In this document: piece by piece, positions 45,299 through 54,711 of the stretch
Layout: each line of letters starts with the position of its first letter
How positions within the stretch are numbered: the stretch's first letter is position 1
Origin: a virus
Direction: 5' to 3' (one strand)
IMG/VR virus record: IMGVR_UViG_3300019742_000004
Span: 1-54,711 of that record
Length of the DNA stretch: 54,711 nt
Made by a program: the position numbers and the translations under genes
Notes under the pieces: model-generated
The model's database searches: none
What the model saw: only the letters and a program-made list of their open reading frames with translations
Told to the model about the DNA's origin: nothing

Positions 45299-48200
45299 AG
45301 CAATTACAGGTAAGGATATATTTGATGGCGATGTATCGAGTCTTGAGAGATTAGAAAAATCACTAAAAGAAATAGATATTGTAATAGACTCGCTTAACCA
45401 AAGCGCAGGGGAGTTAAGCAAGGATTTTGAGAATCTAGCTAAATCATCAAAGGTTAACAGCGATGCAATAAAAAAGGCTAACTTACTGAATCGTGAGGCT
45501 GAAAAATTAGAAAGAGAGCGAATAAAAACACTTAAAATTCAAGAAGGATTAAATAGAGAGCGCGAAAAGACTATTCAGGCCATAGCAACTACTCAGCAAA
45601 AAAAGAATGCTTTAGCAGAGCAGGAGCGTAAAATAGGTGAGCGATTAGAAAAGCAAAATAAAAGCTTAAATTCAGAATACAAAAAGCAAAGTGCTACCCT
45701 TACTAAACTAAGAAACGAGGCAAAAGATTTAGCTCTAACTTTAGGCCAAGATTCGAGAGAGTTTAAAAAAGCAGCTAAAGAAGTTCAGAATTTAGATAAG
45801 AGATTAAAATCTATCGATACCGAACTAGGGCAATCACAAAGAGAAGTAGGTAACTACGGTAAGGCATGGAGTAAGGCTACTAAGTTAATTGGTGGAGGTT
45901 TAGCCGCTGTTGGTATAACTCAAGGACTTGGAGTGGTTAAAGACGCTCTTACAGATGCCGTAAAAGTAACCGCAGAGTTTGGAGAAAAAGTAAGTTTCTT
46001 GGGTGCTGTTTCTGGAGCTTCAGTGTCAGAACTTAAAACGTTAGAAAAACAAGCCTTAGAACTAGGACGAACTACTCAAAGAAGCGCGGGAGATGTAGCA
46101 CAATTACAGGTTGAATTATCGAAATTAGGATTCACAGCAAAATCAATTGAAGACGCAACAGAGGGAATATTAGAGCTTTCAATCGCGACAGGTGAGGACT
46201 TAGCAGATTCAGCAGCAGTAACAGCAGGGGTTTTAAATGCATTTCAAAAAGACGCTTCTGAAACTGGAGAAGTTGTAGATATAATGGCGAAAGCGTTTAG
46301 TTCATCCGCTTTAGATCTACAGAAGTTCAAGGTAGCTATTGCGCCAGTCGCACCAGTGGCTAATCAAGCGGGAGTAAGTTTAGAACGCGTAACAGCTGAA
46401 TTGGGTATATTAGTAGATAGAAATATAGATGCAAGTTCAGCAGGAGCGGCATTAAGAAATATATTCTTAGACCTATCTGCTTCGGGAATGGACTACGACG
46501 AAGCACTTAGACAAATTCGTGAATCTAGCGACTCGAACGCAGCAGCTTTGGAATTATTCGGTAAACGAGGTGCAGCAGTAGCTTCTATCTTAGCAACTTC
46601 ACAGCCGGCAATTGAAAAACTAACAACCGGATTAGAAAATAGTGCGGGAGCAGCTAAACGAATGAGTGATATTTTAGCCGATAACCTAGAGGGCGACTTT
46701 AAAGCAAGTGCATCTGCTTCAGAAGGTCTGCAAATCTCGCTAGGTAAAAGGCTGGAGCCGTCGTTGCGAAAGGTAACAAAAGCGTGGACAAATATAAAAA
46801 TAGCAACGGCTGAATTTTTGGAGTTATCACCTGAAAAAGAAATAGAAAAAGAGCGTGAAGAAGTATTTAAGCTAACAGGAATAATCCAAAACAACAATGT
46901 AACACGCGAAGAACAGAACGCGGCATTAGAGAAACTACAACAAATAGCGCCTGAAGTCGCAAAAGGCGTAAGTTTAGAAACTAAAAACTACGAATTATTA
47001 AACGACCAATTGCGTGTATATCTTCAGAACGTTATAAAACGAATAGCCTTAGCTAATCTAGAAAAAGAGCGTGAAGAAGAATTAGCAGAAATCGCGGATA
47101 TAAGAATAAAACAAGGGCAAAATATAATAGCGGCCTTAGAAGCTACAACGACTGTTAATAAGGAGTTTGTGTCTTCCGAAACAGACGTCCAAAAAAAGCT
47201 TAAAGAAACAATTATCTTATTACAAGAGGAAGTTGACAGACAAGAAGAAGCTGGCGAGGCAGGCGAAAAACTTGTAACTCAAAGAGGTGCTATAATAGAT
47301 AGCAGAACAGATGAGCAAAAGGCATTACAAACTTTAATAAATAACTATAGTGCATTTAACAGGCTTGAAGAAGAAGCTAACGAAATAAGTAGAGAATCAA
47401 TTGATCCACTTAATAAAAAAATAAATGTACTAAATGACTTATTAAGCGTAACAAAAGAACCTGTAGATACTGACATAATAAACGTCGAGGAAGATTTAGC
47501 TAATTTCGATGAATTAGTAGCTACGTCTTCAGAAGCTATAGAAGAAATTAACAAAGAAGTTGAAAAAGGACAAAAAGAATTTCTTAAAATAGAAGGTAAG
47601 AGGCTTGCGGAGTTTAAGCGTATTCAAGCTTTGCTAGATAGCATCCGTAAAGAATCAGGAGAGCTCGACATAGAATTAGTAAGAAATCAATTTGACAAAG
47701 AAGAAAGATTAGCGGAAGTATTTTATAAATTAAAGCTTGATGAATTTGAAATAAATCAAGATGAATTAACAGCAAAAGCAGAAGAAAGCGCCGAGCAATT
47801 AACTACAATTGAAAGAGCTAAGTATACATTATTGCTTCAGTTACAAGAGGAATATCTAAATAAAGTAGAACAAAACGACCTAAATAGAGCGTTATCAGAT
47901 TTAGAAAATCAACAAGCTTTAATTGACGAAAAAATATCTATACTATCTAGTTTAGATGTGTATAACGAAGAGGCGTTTACTGAGCAAATAGCAGCTGAAG
48001 AAGAAAGATATGCTTTAGAAAGGCAAGCATTAGCAGGACAAAATGAAGCTTTAGAAGCAGCGGCTGTTGAGCATAATGCTAAAATGAGGGAATTAGGCAT
48101 ACAAGAAACTGATGCAAAACAAAAAGAATTAGAAAAAATAAATGAATTAGAACAAGCTAGAATCGGAGTGATAAGAGCAGGCTCACAAACGTTAAGAACA

Positions 48201-48779
48201 ATAGCGGGTGAAAACTCTGAAATTAGCAAGGCGTTATTTTTATTCGAGCAAGGACTAGCAATTGCTAGTATTGTAAAAGATACACAGGTAGCTAACGCAG
48301 CAGCTACAGCCGCTTATGCTCCTCTAGGGCCATTAGGGGTCGCTCCATTAGCCGCAACAATAGCGACAAATAACGCTAATATGACAACTGGAATCATAAC
48401 AGTAGCGACTCAAACAGTAGGTGAATTAGCATTTAAAGACGGGGTAATAGGCTTTAAAGGTGAGGGGACAGAAACGAGTGATAGTAACGTGGTAAGAATA
48501 AGTAATGAGGAATCTATTATTAAAGCTAGAAGCTCTAAGCAATCAACTAAATTACTTACAGCAATTAATGACGGCATAATATCAGATAAAGATCTATCTA
48601 TGTTCTCAGACTACGAAAATTTGAAAGCATCACAAAATAACGTTATCTTTAAAACCTATAGGATGGAAAGAGAGCTAAGCGAGATAAAAGCTATTTTGAA
48701 AGGACAGCCTATAATTATTCCGTTGGGAGGGCACAAAGAGCGTTACCACAACGGCGAAACTGAAACATTTCTACAATGA
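45288..48779 (+). CDS. Tail tape measure protein (TP901 type)
   Basis: 1163 residues. N-terminal coiled coil (1-195), a Gly/Ala hydrophobic segment near 200-220, then the TP901 core about 250-480 (RSAGDVAQLQVELSKLGFTA, ERVTAELGILVDRNIDASSA, GAALRNIFLDLSASGMDYDE). A long coiled coil runs to about 970, followed by an Ala-rich hydrophobic stretch and a charged end. It sets tail length; at about 0.15 nm per residue this would suggest a tail of roughly 170 nm (inference). Confidence 0.95.
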   Translation: MADKAITGKDIFDGDVSSLERLEKSLKEIDIVIDSLNQSAGELSKDFENLAKSSKVNSDAIKKANLLNREAEKLERERIKTLKIQEGLNREREKTIQAIATTQQKKNALAEQERKIGERLEKQNKSLNSEYKKQSATLTKLRNEAKDLALTLGQDSREFKKAAKEVQNLDKRLKSIDTELGQSQREVGNYGKAWSKATKLIGGGLAAVGITQGLGVVKDALTDAVKVTAEFGEKVSFLGAVSGASVSELKTLEKQALELGRTTQRSAGDVAQLQVELSKLGFTAKSIEDATEGILELSIATGEDLADSAAVTAGVLNAFQKDASETGEVVDIMAKAFSSSALDLQKFKVAIAPVAPVANQAGVSLERVTAELGILVDRNIDASSAGAALRNIFLDLSASGMDYDEALRQIRESSDSNAAALELFGKRGAAVASILATSQPAIEKLTTGLENSAGAAKRMSDILADNLEGDFKASASASEGLQISLGKRLEPSLRKVTKAWTNIKIATAEFLELSPEKEIEKEREEVFKLTGIIQNNNVTREEQNAALEKLQQIAPEVAKGVSLETKNYELLNDQLRVYLQNVIKRIALANLEKEREEELAEIADIRIKQGQNIIAALEATTTVNKEFVSSETDVQKKLKETIILLQEEVDRQEEAGEAGEKLVTQRGAIIDSRTDEQKALQTLINNYSAFNRLEEEANEISRESIDPLNKKINVLNDLLSVTKEPVDTDIINVEEDLANFDELVATSSEAIEEINKEVEKGQKEFLKIEGKRLAEFKRIQALLDSIRKESGELDIELVRNQFDKEERLAEVFYKLKLDEFEINQDELTAKAEESAEQLTTIERAKYTLLLQLQEEYLNKVEQNDLNRALSDLENQQALIDEKISILSSLDVYNEEAFTEQIAAEEERYALERQALAGQNEALEAAAVEHNAKMRELGIQETDAKQKELEKINELEQARIGVIRAGSQTLRTIAGENSEISKALFLFEQGLAIASIVKDTQVANAAATAAYAPLGPLGVAPLAATIATNNANMTTGIITVATQTVGELAFKDGVIGFKGEGTETSDSNVVRISNEESIIKARSSKQSTKLLTAINDGIISDKDLSMFSDYENLKASQNNVIFKTYRMERELSEIKAILKGQPIIIPLGGHKERYHNGETETFLQ

Positions 48780-51700
48780 ACAAATACAAAATATTCATCC
48801 AAGGTACTCATGAGCTAAGTGCTAACTTTAAAGATTTAATTATCAAAAAAGAGCGTACAAACGTACAAGATAGGCTTACTTTAGAGAACACAATTACAAT
48901 AGGAGGGAATGAACTTGGCGACGACTACGATTATCTTCGTAGTAGAATGGATGCAGGTAAAATAAGTTTCAAAATACAAGAATATAACGGTATTTTATAC
49001 GAAGATATCGCTTACGGGTATTTACAATTAGATGCAGATTGGGACGACACAAAGAAAATAGTAGTAACGCAGGTAGAGAGTTACAATGAGTACACAAAAT
49101 TAGACGATTCAAAAGATTACGAGTATTCGTGTGAGCAAAGAGCTATTTTAAGCCCTACTAATATAACAAATTTCGGAACTAAATTTTCTACTAAGTTTCC
49201 GTTTACGCCAGTAAAGTACGATGAAATTGAACGTGTAGAGGGCAATGCATCGGGGGCTATTGATCCAGATGGTGCATTCTGGAATAACACACCGTCGGGT
49301 TATCAAGAATTATTTAACGGCAACACTGATAAAATAAACAGAAATGAAACATGGTATGGCGCAAGATGGAATAACAATAACATCGAACCTTATGTTCATG
49401 TAAAATTCAAAACACCTCGGGCAGTAAAAGAAATAAGATTATACGCGGACAGTAAGTGGGATCTTAAGCAAGGAGTAGTAGTTCTGTATGATCCTAGCGG
49501 GTTTAATGTCGGTAGTTACGCTACGGCTCCAATCCCTGAAGACCCTACATTTGTACCGCACGAGCAAATACATACATTTACAAACGAAGTTTATAACGTA
49601 TTATCAATTGTAGTTACATACGATAACTTAGTAGCTGCTGATGACTGGTACGAACCGATAGAATATAAGATATACACAGACCACGACGAGTCTTCCGAAA
49701 CAACAGATATAGTTTACGGCACAAAAAACAACTTCATAGGAGCCAAGCCTTTCAGAATGGTGCTTGCTGATATGTTAAATGACATTGACGAGATTCTAGG
49801 TGGTACAGAATTTTTCAAATGGAATGATATCTTAAGAAATAACTTTCGGAATTTACTATTAAAACTAGAAGGCACAGAACTATTTGACGCTCTTGTAATC
49901 CCTTCTGAAGTACTGACTGGAGACGACGGAGACCCTACAACATTTACAACGGGAGATGTTATAAATATGTTAGGGGAGATATTCCACAAGTACTTAAGAA
50001 TTGAGGGTGATCTATCTTCAGGCGCTACAACAGCTTTTACAAATGGGCAAGCCGAGTTAATGAAAGTAATAGATATTGATTACTCGGTTATAGGAAAAGA
50101 TTTAACCAACTACAAAAGTCGAAATTGGTCAGAAATTCAAAGCCAGTTTACCAGTTCGGCTCTGGCAAAACCTCGAAGACTAGTTTATGACCAAACAAGT
50201 AAAAATGATTTGTTCGGTTCTGGAAGAATTGACTTCAAGCAAGCGCCAACTTTCACGGAAGATCAAGATGTAGATTTCGGGGCTTGGGAGTTCGATATCA
50301 TGGATGTGTTACTTAGGCCAGATCAGTATTCAAGTAAAATATTCTTAGCTGATTGTACAGCAACTCTAACAGGAGCGAATAAATATCAAGATTTTAGTAA
50401 TACTTCAACAGATTTACTTCTAAACGGCTCTACGTGGACAAACACCTCGCTAACTGATTTGGATTTAACAAATAATTCTAGTTCACCTATTGAAATAACA
50501 ACTAACCTAATAAGTCTAACTGCTGGTGACTCTATAAGAATAATTAGCAACACAATAAATAATATACGTGTTAGAATATGGAATACAGCGGAATTCGAAT
50601 ATTATCATTACATAAACACAGTTGATGGTGTAGCCGAATTCACGGTAGGCGTAACAGGAAATTACAGGGTTAAACTATCAATTCCTACGGGCGTATCGTT
50701 TATTAGGGATTTCGAAATTAAAACGGTCGAGTACGAGATAAACGAAGTTAGCGGCGAAGTGAATAAAAACTTCTCTATGAATAACTTACTAGTAAACAAT
50801 ATCGCTGAAATGCCTTATTCGCCGTGTGATGTTCAGTTCTTAAAGGTCAACAATAACTGGCAGACAACCGATGTACTAAACGCACCTTTGAAGCCAGATA
50901 AACGAATAGCACAACTAGAATTCCCTGTGCCTCCAGAGGTTGAAACGTTCCCTATATTAACTACAGAAACTTGGTTACGAGGACTTATAAATTTAGACAC
51001 TTCATTTAAGACAGATTTAGGCACGGTACAACCGCTTTCAATATCTCGAATAGCTAACGAAGGTAACTTTATAAACTTAGACGGTTATTTATATCAAGAC
51101 CCTTACATAGATATAAGAGACTTTAGTTATTCTGGAGATTCAAATGTTTTTACAGATCAAGACACAGACCCTACTTGCTTTAATTTTAAGAATTCATTCC
51201 TATACATCGGAGGAAATACAAACAAAAAGATCTATAAATACTACATACCTTTTAATCTAAGTAACCCGACTTACTTTAATGATTTTCTAGATGTTTCAGG
51301 AGAGGTAACAGGCACAGGTTTTCTGGCTGATTTTAAATTTAACAGAACTGGAGATTCTGTTTATGTAGTTGACAGTGCTCACAATATAATATTTCAGTAT
51401 TATTTATCGACTCCTTATCAGCTATCAACAGGTAGCTATTCAGGTAAAAGTTTTACTCTAACAACCCCTTTTATAAATAGCTTTGAGTTAAATACAAAAG
51501 GAGATAAATTCTATCACATTGAACCAGCACCTATGCCAAATCTAGGTAAGGCTCATCAATATTATTTCGGGAATGAAGATATAAGCACCGCTATTAATAC
51601 AGGAGAGATATTGAATTTTGGTGATGAATCGGAATATAGCGACGGACTTAGTTTAGATCCAGCAGGTAAAAATTTAATAACAATAGGGGTTGAAGAAAAA

Positions 51701-51874
51701 AAACTATTCCAATATAGACTACCTACTTCCGATACGTTAACTGGCGGTACTTACATGGATAGATTCTTAGACATAAGCAGCCAATGTACTACGCCTACTA
51801 AAATAATCTTAGATAACGACGAGATTTACGTGCTAGACTCTAGTAATTATACAATTTTTAGGTATAGTAGATAA
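48776..51874 (+). CDS. Large tail tip / baseplate protein
   Basis: 1032 residues, 4-nt overlap with the tape measure. N-terminal Dit-like beta part (KDLIIKKERTNVQDRLTLEN), a discoidin-like segment near 200-240 (RAVKEIRLYADSKWDLKQGV), helical middle, then beta-rich C-terminal with a repeated pattern like a beta-propeller (FNRTGDSVYVVDSAHNIIFQ; LDPAGKNLITIGVEEKKLFQ). Probably joins tail tube to receptor binding proteins. Confidence 0.7.
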   Translation: MNKYKIFIQGTHELSANFKDLIIKKERTNVQDRLTLENTITIGGNELGDDYDYLRSRMDAGKISFKIQEYNGILYEDIAYGYLQLDADWDDTKKIVVTQVESYNEYTKLDDSKDYEYSCEQRAILSPTNITNFGTKFSTKFPFTPVKYDEIERVEGNASGAIDPDGAFWNNTPSGYQELFNGNTDKINRNETWYGARWNNNNIEPYVHVKFKTPRAVKEIRLYADSKWDLKQGVVVLYDPSGFNVGSYATAPIPEDPTFVPHEQIHTFTNEVYNVLSIVVTYDNLVAADDWYEPIEYKIYTDHDESSETTDIVYGTKNNFIGAKPFRMVLADMLNDIDEILGGTEFFKWNDILRNNFRNLLLKLEGTELFDALVIPSEVLTGDDGDPTTFTTGDVINMLGEIFHKYLRIEGDLSSGATTAFTNGQAELMKVIDIDYSVIGKDLTNYKSRNWSEIQSQFTSSALAKPRRLVYDQTSKNDLFGSGRIDFKQAPTFTEDQDVDFGAWEFDIMDVLLRPDQYSSKIFLADCTATLTGANKYQDFSNTSTDLLLNGSTWTNTSLTDLDLTNNSSSPIEITTNLISLTAGDSIRIISNTINNIRVRIWNTAEFEYYHYINTVDGVAEFTVGVTGNYRVKLSIPTGVSFIRDFEIKTVEYEINEVSGEVNKNFSMNNLLVNNIAEMPYSPCDVQFLKVNNNWQTTDVLNAPLKPDKRIAQLEFPVPPEVETFPILTTETWLRGLINLDTSFKTDLGTVQPLSISRIANEGNFINLDGYLYQDPYIDIRDFSYSGDSNVFTDQDTDPTCFNFKNSFLYIGGNTNKKIYKYYIPFNLSNPTYFNDFLDVSGEVTGTGFLADFKFNRTGDSVYVVDSAHNIIFQYYLSTPYQLSTGSYSGKSFTLTTPFINSFELNTKGDKFYHIEPAPMPNLGKAHQYYFGNEDISTAINTGEILNFGDESEYSDGLSLDPAGKNLITIGVEEKKLFQYRLPTSDTLTGGTYMDRFLDISSQCTTPTKIILDNDEIYVLDSSNYTIFRYSR

Positions 51875-51893
51875 TAATTGTTAAATTTACACC

Positions 51894-54065
51894 ATGAGCG
51901 GAAACGTACACATACTACTTGACGAACTACAAGACGAACAACTAGGTTCAGAATACGGAGGAAACAATACAACAAACTTGTTTACTTACCCTAAGTTTCC
52001 GAAGTTTTTTGTTAAGTTAAGTGGCACGGTTACAGAGTTTAATATACGAAAATACAGGGCAACAGGTGGTGAATATATTAAAGTTACTGAATTCATACCT
52101 ACAACTAGTACTTCTGTTCTTGGCGATTATATAGTTTTTCAAGGGCAAGAAATTTCACCTAGTTTGTCGAATGAATTAGGCTCAGGATACTTTAATTATT
52201 ATTTCAAAGTTGACGGCGTAGCTTATAAAAGTGGAATGTTTCATTTAGGAGGCTACGAAGTGGCAATACCTATAATAATGACAGTAAAAGATCCTCACGA
52301 CAACTTACAGGAAGGTGTGGTTATAAAACTAAACGATAGCATATTAGGCACAACAAATGCAAGCGGTGAAGCTTCAATATTTGCTAACGAAACAGATGAA
52401 ATAGAACTATATAAAAATGGTTTTTTCACTAAGTTGTACACTCTTACAGGTGATACATCACAGGAAGTTTCGATGAGTTACGCAATTGGCGAAACTATAC
52501 AGATAGGTACGCAGATATGGGCTAAGCGTAATTTAGATATTGACGATCTACAGGGAGGTATTGACTTCCCGAATAATGACGTAAATAACATAGAGACATA
52601 TGGTTTGTTGTATAATTTTAACTCAATTGAAAGACTAGTCCCTGTGATAGCTTCTTTCGATATACCTTCGTATAATGATTATGAAGTATTGCGTGATTTT
52701 GTAGGGAGTAATATAGAAGGTAAGGTTTTAAAAGAAGCAGGAGATAACACGTGGCTGACAGGGAATTCAGGGACAAATGACTATGGCTTCGCAGCTAGAG
52801 GAGCTGGATTAGTATATAATGGATCGTTTTTAAAATTTAAAGACACAGTATATTATGGCACAGCTAACAGGGATAGATCCAGAAATTACCAATACAATAC
52901 AGATATAGGATCGTATAGCACACCTACTTTAACTTGGTATATAAGTTATAGACTTAAAAAAGCATCAACACCCGCAACATTCAACTTCTCAATCTCAGTT
53001 AACAGCTCAGGCGCAGCCGTGCAAGGAGCAACTGTAACAGTAGAAGGGAATGAATACACGACAGATATAAACGGTCAAGTACATCTACAAGAGTACAAAA
53101 CATCTGTAGATTACAGTATTTCAAAAGTTGGATACACTACACAAGCGGGAACGATAGATACAACAATAGAATATACTAAGATTGTTACGTTACCGTCAGA
53201 AACTTACGATTGGAGACTTAAAACAACAGGCAATACGACATCATTAAACGGAATAGCAGTAAACAATAATAATATAGTAAGTATTGGAGGGTCGCAAGTA
53301 TATGTAATAAGTAGTGACGCTGGTGAAAACTGGACGCTTGGAACTATAGGCTTTGGGTTATCATATAATGATGTTTATATGATAAATGCCACAGCATTTG
53401 CATGTGGTGAAGCTGGCAATATAGCTAAATCTACTGATTCTGGCGCAAATTGGACAGATGTGTCTGGAAGTTCAGGAGTTAATAACGCTGTATATATGGA
53501 AAGCGAAAGCATTGTATATGTAGTAGGCAGTAACGGAGGGGTAGGAGTTATAAGAAAAACTACAAACGGAGGCGCAAACTGGACAGATATCTCATTAGTT
53601 ACATCAGACACAAGATTAAATAGCGTTTGTTTTAAAAATACAAACACAGGATTAACAGTAGGTGAGAGCGGTATAATTTACAAAACTACAAACGCTGGTG
53701 TTAATTGGAATTCAATAACCTCACCTACTTCAGATGAATTATTAGGAGTAGAATATGATGGAGTAAATAAATGGATAATATGCGGAAGATTAGGTGTAGT
53801 ATATACATCAATAGATGATGGTGCGAATTGGGTAGATATAAGCGAGGTAACTGCGGAAGATTTTGAAAACGTATCTAGCAAAAACACCGACAACATTTTT
53901 ATAGCTAATTCAGACGATTCAAATATAATTTACGAAAGAGTTGGTAGTGCGTGGGATAAAAAGGAGATTATAGGGGAGAGGGCGATGGATATACAAATGG
54001 TATCAAATAACTTAGGATATGCTTGCTTGCAAAGTGGAGATATTGTAAAATATAGTTTAGAATGA
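51894..54065 (+). CDS. Receptor-binding candidate with FISUMP and YCF48/BNR-like repeats
   Basis: 723 residues. N-terminal about 1-190 beta-rich with an Ig-like segment; about 200-355 FISUMP-like domain (IQIGTQIWAKRNLDIDDLQG, NTWLTGNSGTNDYGFAARGA); about 360-430 a carboxypeptidase-regulatory-like domain (GAAVQGATVTVEGNEYTTDI); then five repeats of the type SxDxGxNW to the end, e.g. STDSGANWTD, TTNGGANWTD, TTNAGVNWNS, SIDDGANWVD, a YCF48/BNR-type propeller. Candidate for binding host-surface glycans. Confidence 0.75.
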   Translation: MSGNVHILLDELQDEQLGSEYGGNNTTNLFTYPKFPKFFVKLSGTVTEFNIRKYRATGGEYIKVTEFIPTTSTSVLGDYIVFQGQEISPSLSNELGSGYFNYYFKVDGVAYKSGMFHLGGYEVAIPIIMTVKDPHDNLQEGVVIKLNDSILGTTNASGEASIFANETDEIELYKNGFFTKLYTLTGDTSQEVSMSYAIGETIQIGTQIWAKRNLDIDDLQGGIDFPNNDVNNIETYGLLYNFNSIERLVPVIASFDIPSYNDYEVLRDFVGSNIEGKVLKEAGDNTWLTGNSGTNDYGFAARGAGLVYNGSFLKFKDTVYYGTANRDRSRNYQYNTDIGSYSTPTLTWYISYRLKKASTPATFNFSISVNSSGAAVQGATVTVEGNEYTTDINGQVHLQEYKTSVDYSISKVGYTTQAGTIDTTIEYTKIVTLPSETYDWRLKTTGNTTSLNGIAVNNNNIVSIGGSQVYVISSDAGENWTLGTIGFGLSYNDVYMINATAFACGEAGNIAKSTDSGANWTDVSGSSGVNNAVYMESESIVYVVGSNGGVGVIRKTTNGGANWTDISLVTSDTRLNSVCFKNTNTGLTVGESGIIYKTTNAGVNWNSITSPTSDELLGVEYDGVNKWIICGRLGVVYTSIDDGANWVDISEVTAEDFENVSSKNTDNIFIANSDDSNIIYERVGSAWDKKEIIGERAMDIQMVSNNLGYACLQSGDIVKYSLE

Positions 54066-54711
54066 AAATAGAAAAAATAACTATATCTAAAGCCCCCGGG
54101 GTAATTCCTGACACGTTCACGGACGAAATGTTTATCGAATCTAGTCTAAGCAAGCAAGACGACAAAATAGACGTAACTAACGATGAATGGCAAGGCGATA
54201 AGAATATAATGGTATTTTATGAAAAAAATAAATGCTATGCCTTTCAAATCATTATGAATCAAGAGCAGTTTGAGAGTTTTCAGCACTTGAGATACGGCTC
54301 AAATATTGATATTTTAACAGATAGAAATCAAACGCATAAAGCGTTTGTAACTAGTTTTAAATCACAGGATACAGAGAATACTTTTTTTAAATTCGTAGAG
54401 GTTGAGTATATCGATCTTAGTACAACTACGTATATTAATTATTTCGATTATGTTAACCACCCTACACAGCTAAATACAATACATACCGAGTTAGAACTAC
54501 AAAACTTTGAAACAGACGGAACTACCCCAAAACCTATAGATGCAAATTGGGGTACATTTGGTAATTCATACAAAGTACAGAGCAATCTATCACCTGATTT
54601 GAAAGGTAATATATCTCAAGCTACAACGAATAACAGGACAGGTGTTGAGGTAGTAGATTTTACAACAATAGGAGATCTTTTAAACCTTAGATTCTATTTA
54701 AACAAGGAACA
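54062..54711 (+). CDS. Tail protein, 5' part (runs off the window)
   Basis: ATG overlaps the previous stop (ATGA). 216 full codons, open to the end of the window. Beta-rich, with NKCYAFQIIMNQEQFESFQH and FFKFVEVEYIDLSTTTYINY. Likely another tail or fibre protein. Joined to position 1 of the window it would shift out of frame. Confidence 0.65.
   Translation, partial: MKIEKITISKAPGVIPDTFTDEMFIESSLSKQDDKIDVTNDEWQGDKNIMVFYEKNKCYAFQIIMNQEQFESFQHLRYGSNIDILTDRNQTHKAFVTSFKSQDTENTFFKFVEVEYIDLSTTTYINYFDYVNHPTQLNTIHTELELQNFETDGTTPKPIDANWGTFGNSYKVQSNLSPDLKGNISQATTNNRTGVEVVDFTTIGDLLNLRFYLNKE

Noticed and set aside
46493-46897. Long minus-strand open frames inside the tape measure, tail and capsid genes
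   Set aside because: These are shadows of well-supported plus-strand genes: no promoter, no start context, and hydrophobic or Ser-rich antisense composition.
1-54711. Window as a complete circular genome
   Set aside because: The gene at the right end, joined to position 1, meets a stop at about position 46 in an unnatural frame, while the natural frame at the left end is in a different phase. Sequence must be missing.
1-54711. tRNA genes or a CRISPR array
   Set aside because: No cloverleaf with a GGTTCRA loop, and no short regularly spaced repeat was seen on reading both strands.

Overview
The window is a large part of a tailed double-stranded DNA phage genome with siphovirus architecture (HK97-type head, long tape measure), almost certainly infecting a member of the Bacteroidota, probably a flavobacterium. 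The evidence is the very AT-rich sequence, A-rich start regions that mostly lack a Shine-Dalgarno motif (often ...agatATG), Bacteroidota-type promoters (TTTG about 24 nt upstream of TAnnTTTG), and a tail protein with a FISUMP domain followed by YCF48/BNR-like repeats. Both ends of the window cut through genes, and the two ends do not join in frame, so this is a piece of a larger molecule.

Layout. 1-1240: lysis-like module (small membrane protein, spanin-like protein, holin-like protein). 1.3-5.8 kb: cassette-like region in which small orphan genes and a DNA methyltransferase are separated by long imperfect hairpins, ending at a tyrosine recombinase. 5.8-11.3 kb: recombination module (YqaJ-type exonuclease, SSB, HNH nuclease, KilA-N protein, NinB-like, NinG-like and VRR-NUC-like proteins). 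11.3-19.4 kb: many small early genes, three small HTH regulators in the window overall, a second adenine-type methyltransferase and a MazG-like protein. 19.5-23.2 kb: replication (DUF6291-like replication protein, DnaB helicase, a stand-alone DnaA domain IV-like protein). 23.2-29.7 kb: more accessory genes, including an acyl carrier protein. 29.8-31.5 kb: terminase small and large subunits. 31.6-37.0 kb: small genes, then a group of probable adsorption or surface proteins. 37.1-37.8 kb: the only minus-strand operon. 37.9-54.7 kb: portal, protease, capsid, connectors, major tail protein, assembly chaperone-like pair, tape measure, tail tip and receptor-binding candidate.

Regulation. I see six copies of a phage-specific promoter motif, ATTTATATTnnTTCTAAAC followed after exactly 11 nt by a TAnnTTTG-like box. 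Two of them lie inside a 105-bp inverted repeat (1539-1643 and 37721-37825, three mismatches) that also carries an arginine-rich micro-ORF. A second promoter set has GTTGCAA exactly 24 nt before the -7 box; in two copies this is a GTTGC-N7-GCAAC palindrome, and a 59-residue HTH protein is encoded next to one of them.

The most unusual signals are the duplicated promoter/micro-ORF unit, the attC-like hairpins with conserved outer arms and different but self-complementary inner stems, a 50-nt exact direct repeat that abuts the recombinase and recurs 19.6 kb away, a perfect 24-bp inverted repeat flanking one gene, a long frame interrupted by a single in-frame TAG, and a phage-borne acyl carrier protein. 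No tRNA, rRNA or CRISPR array was seen.
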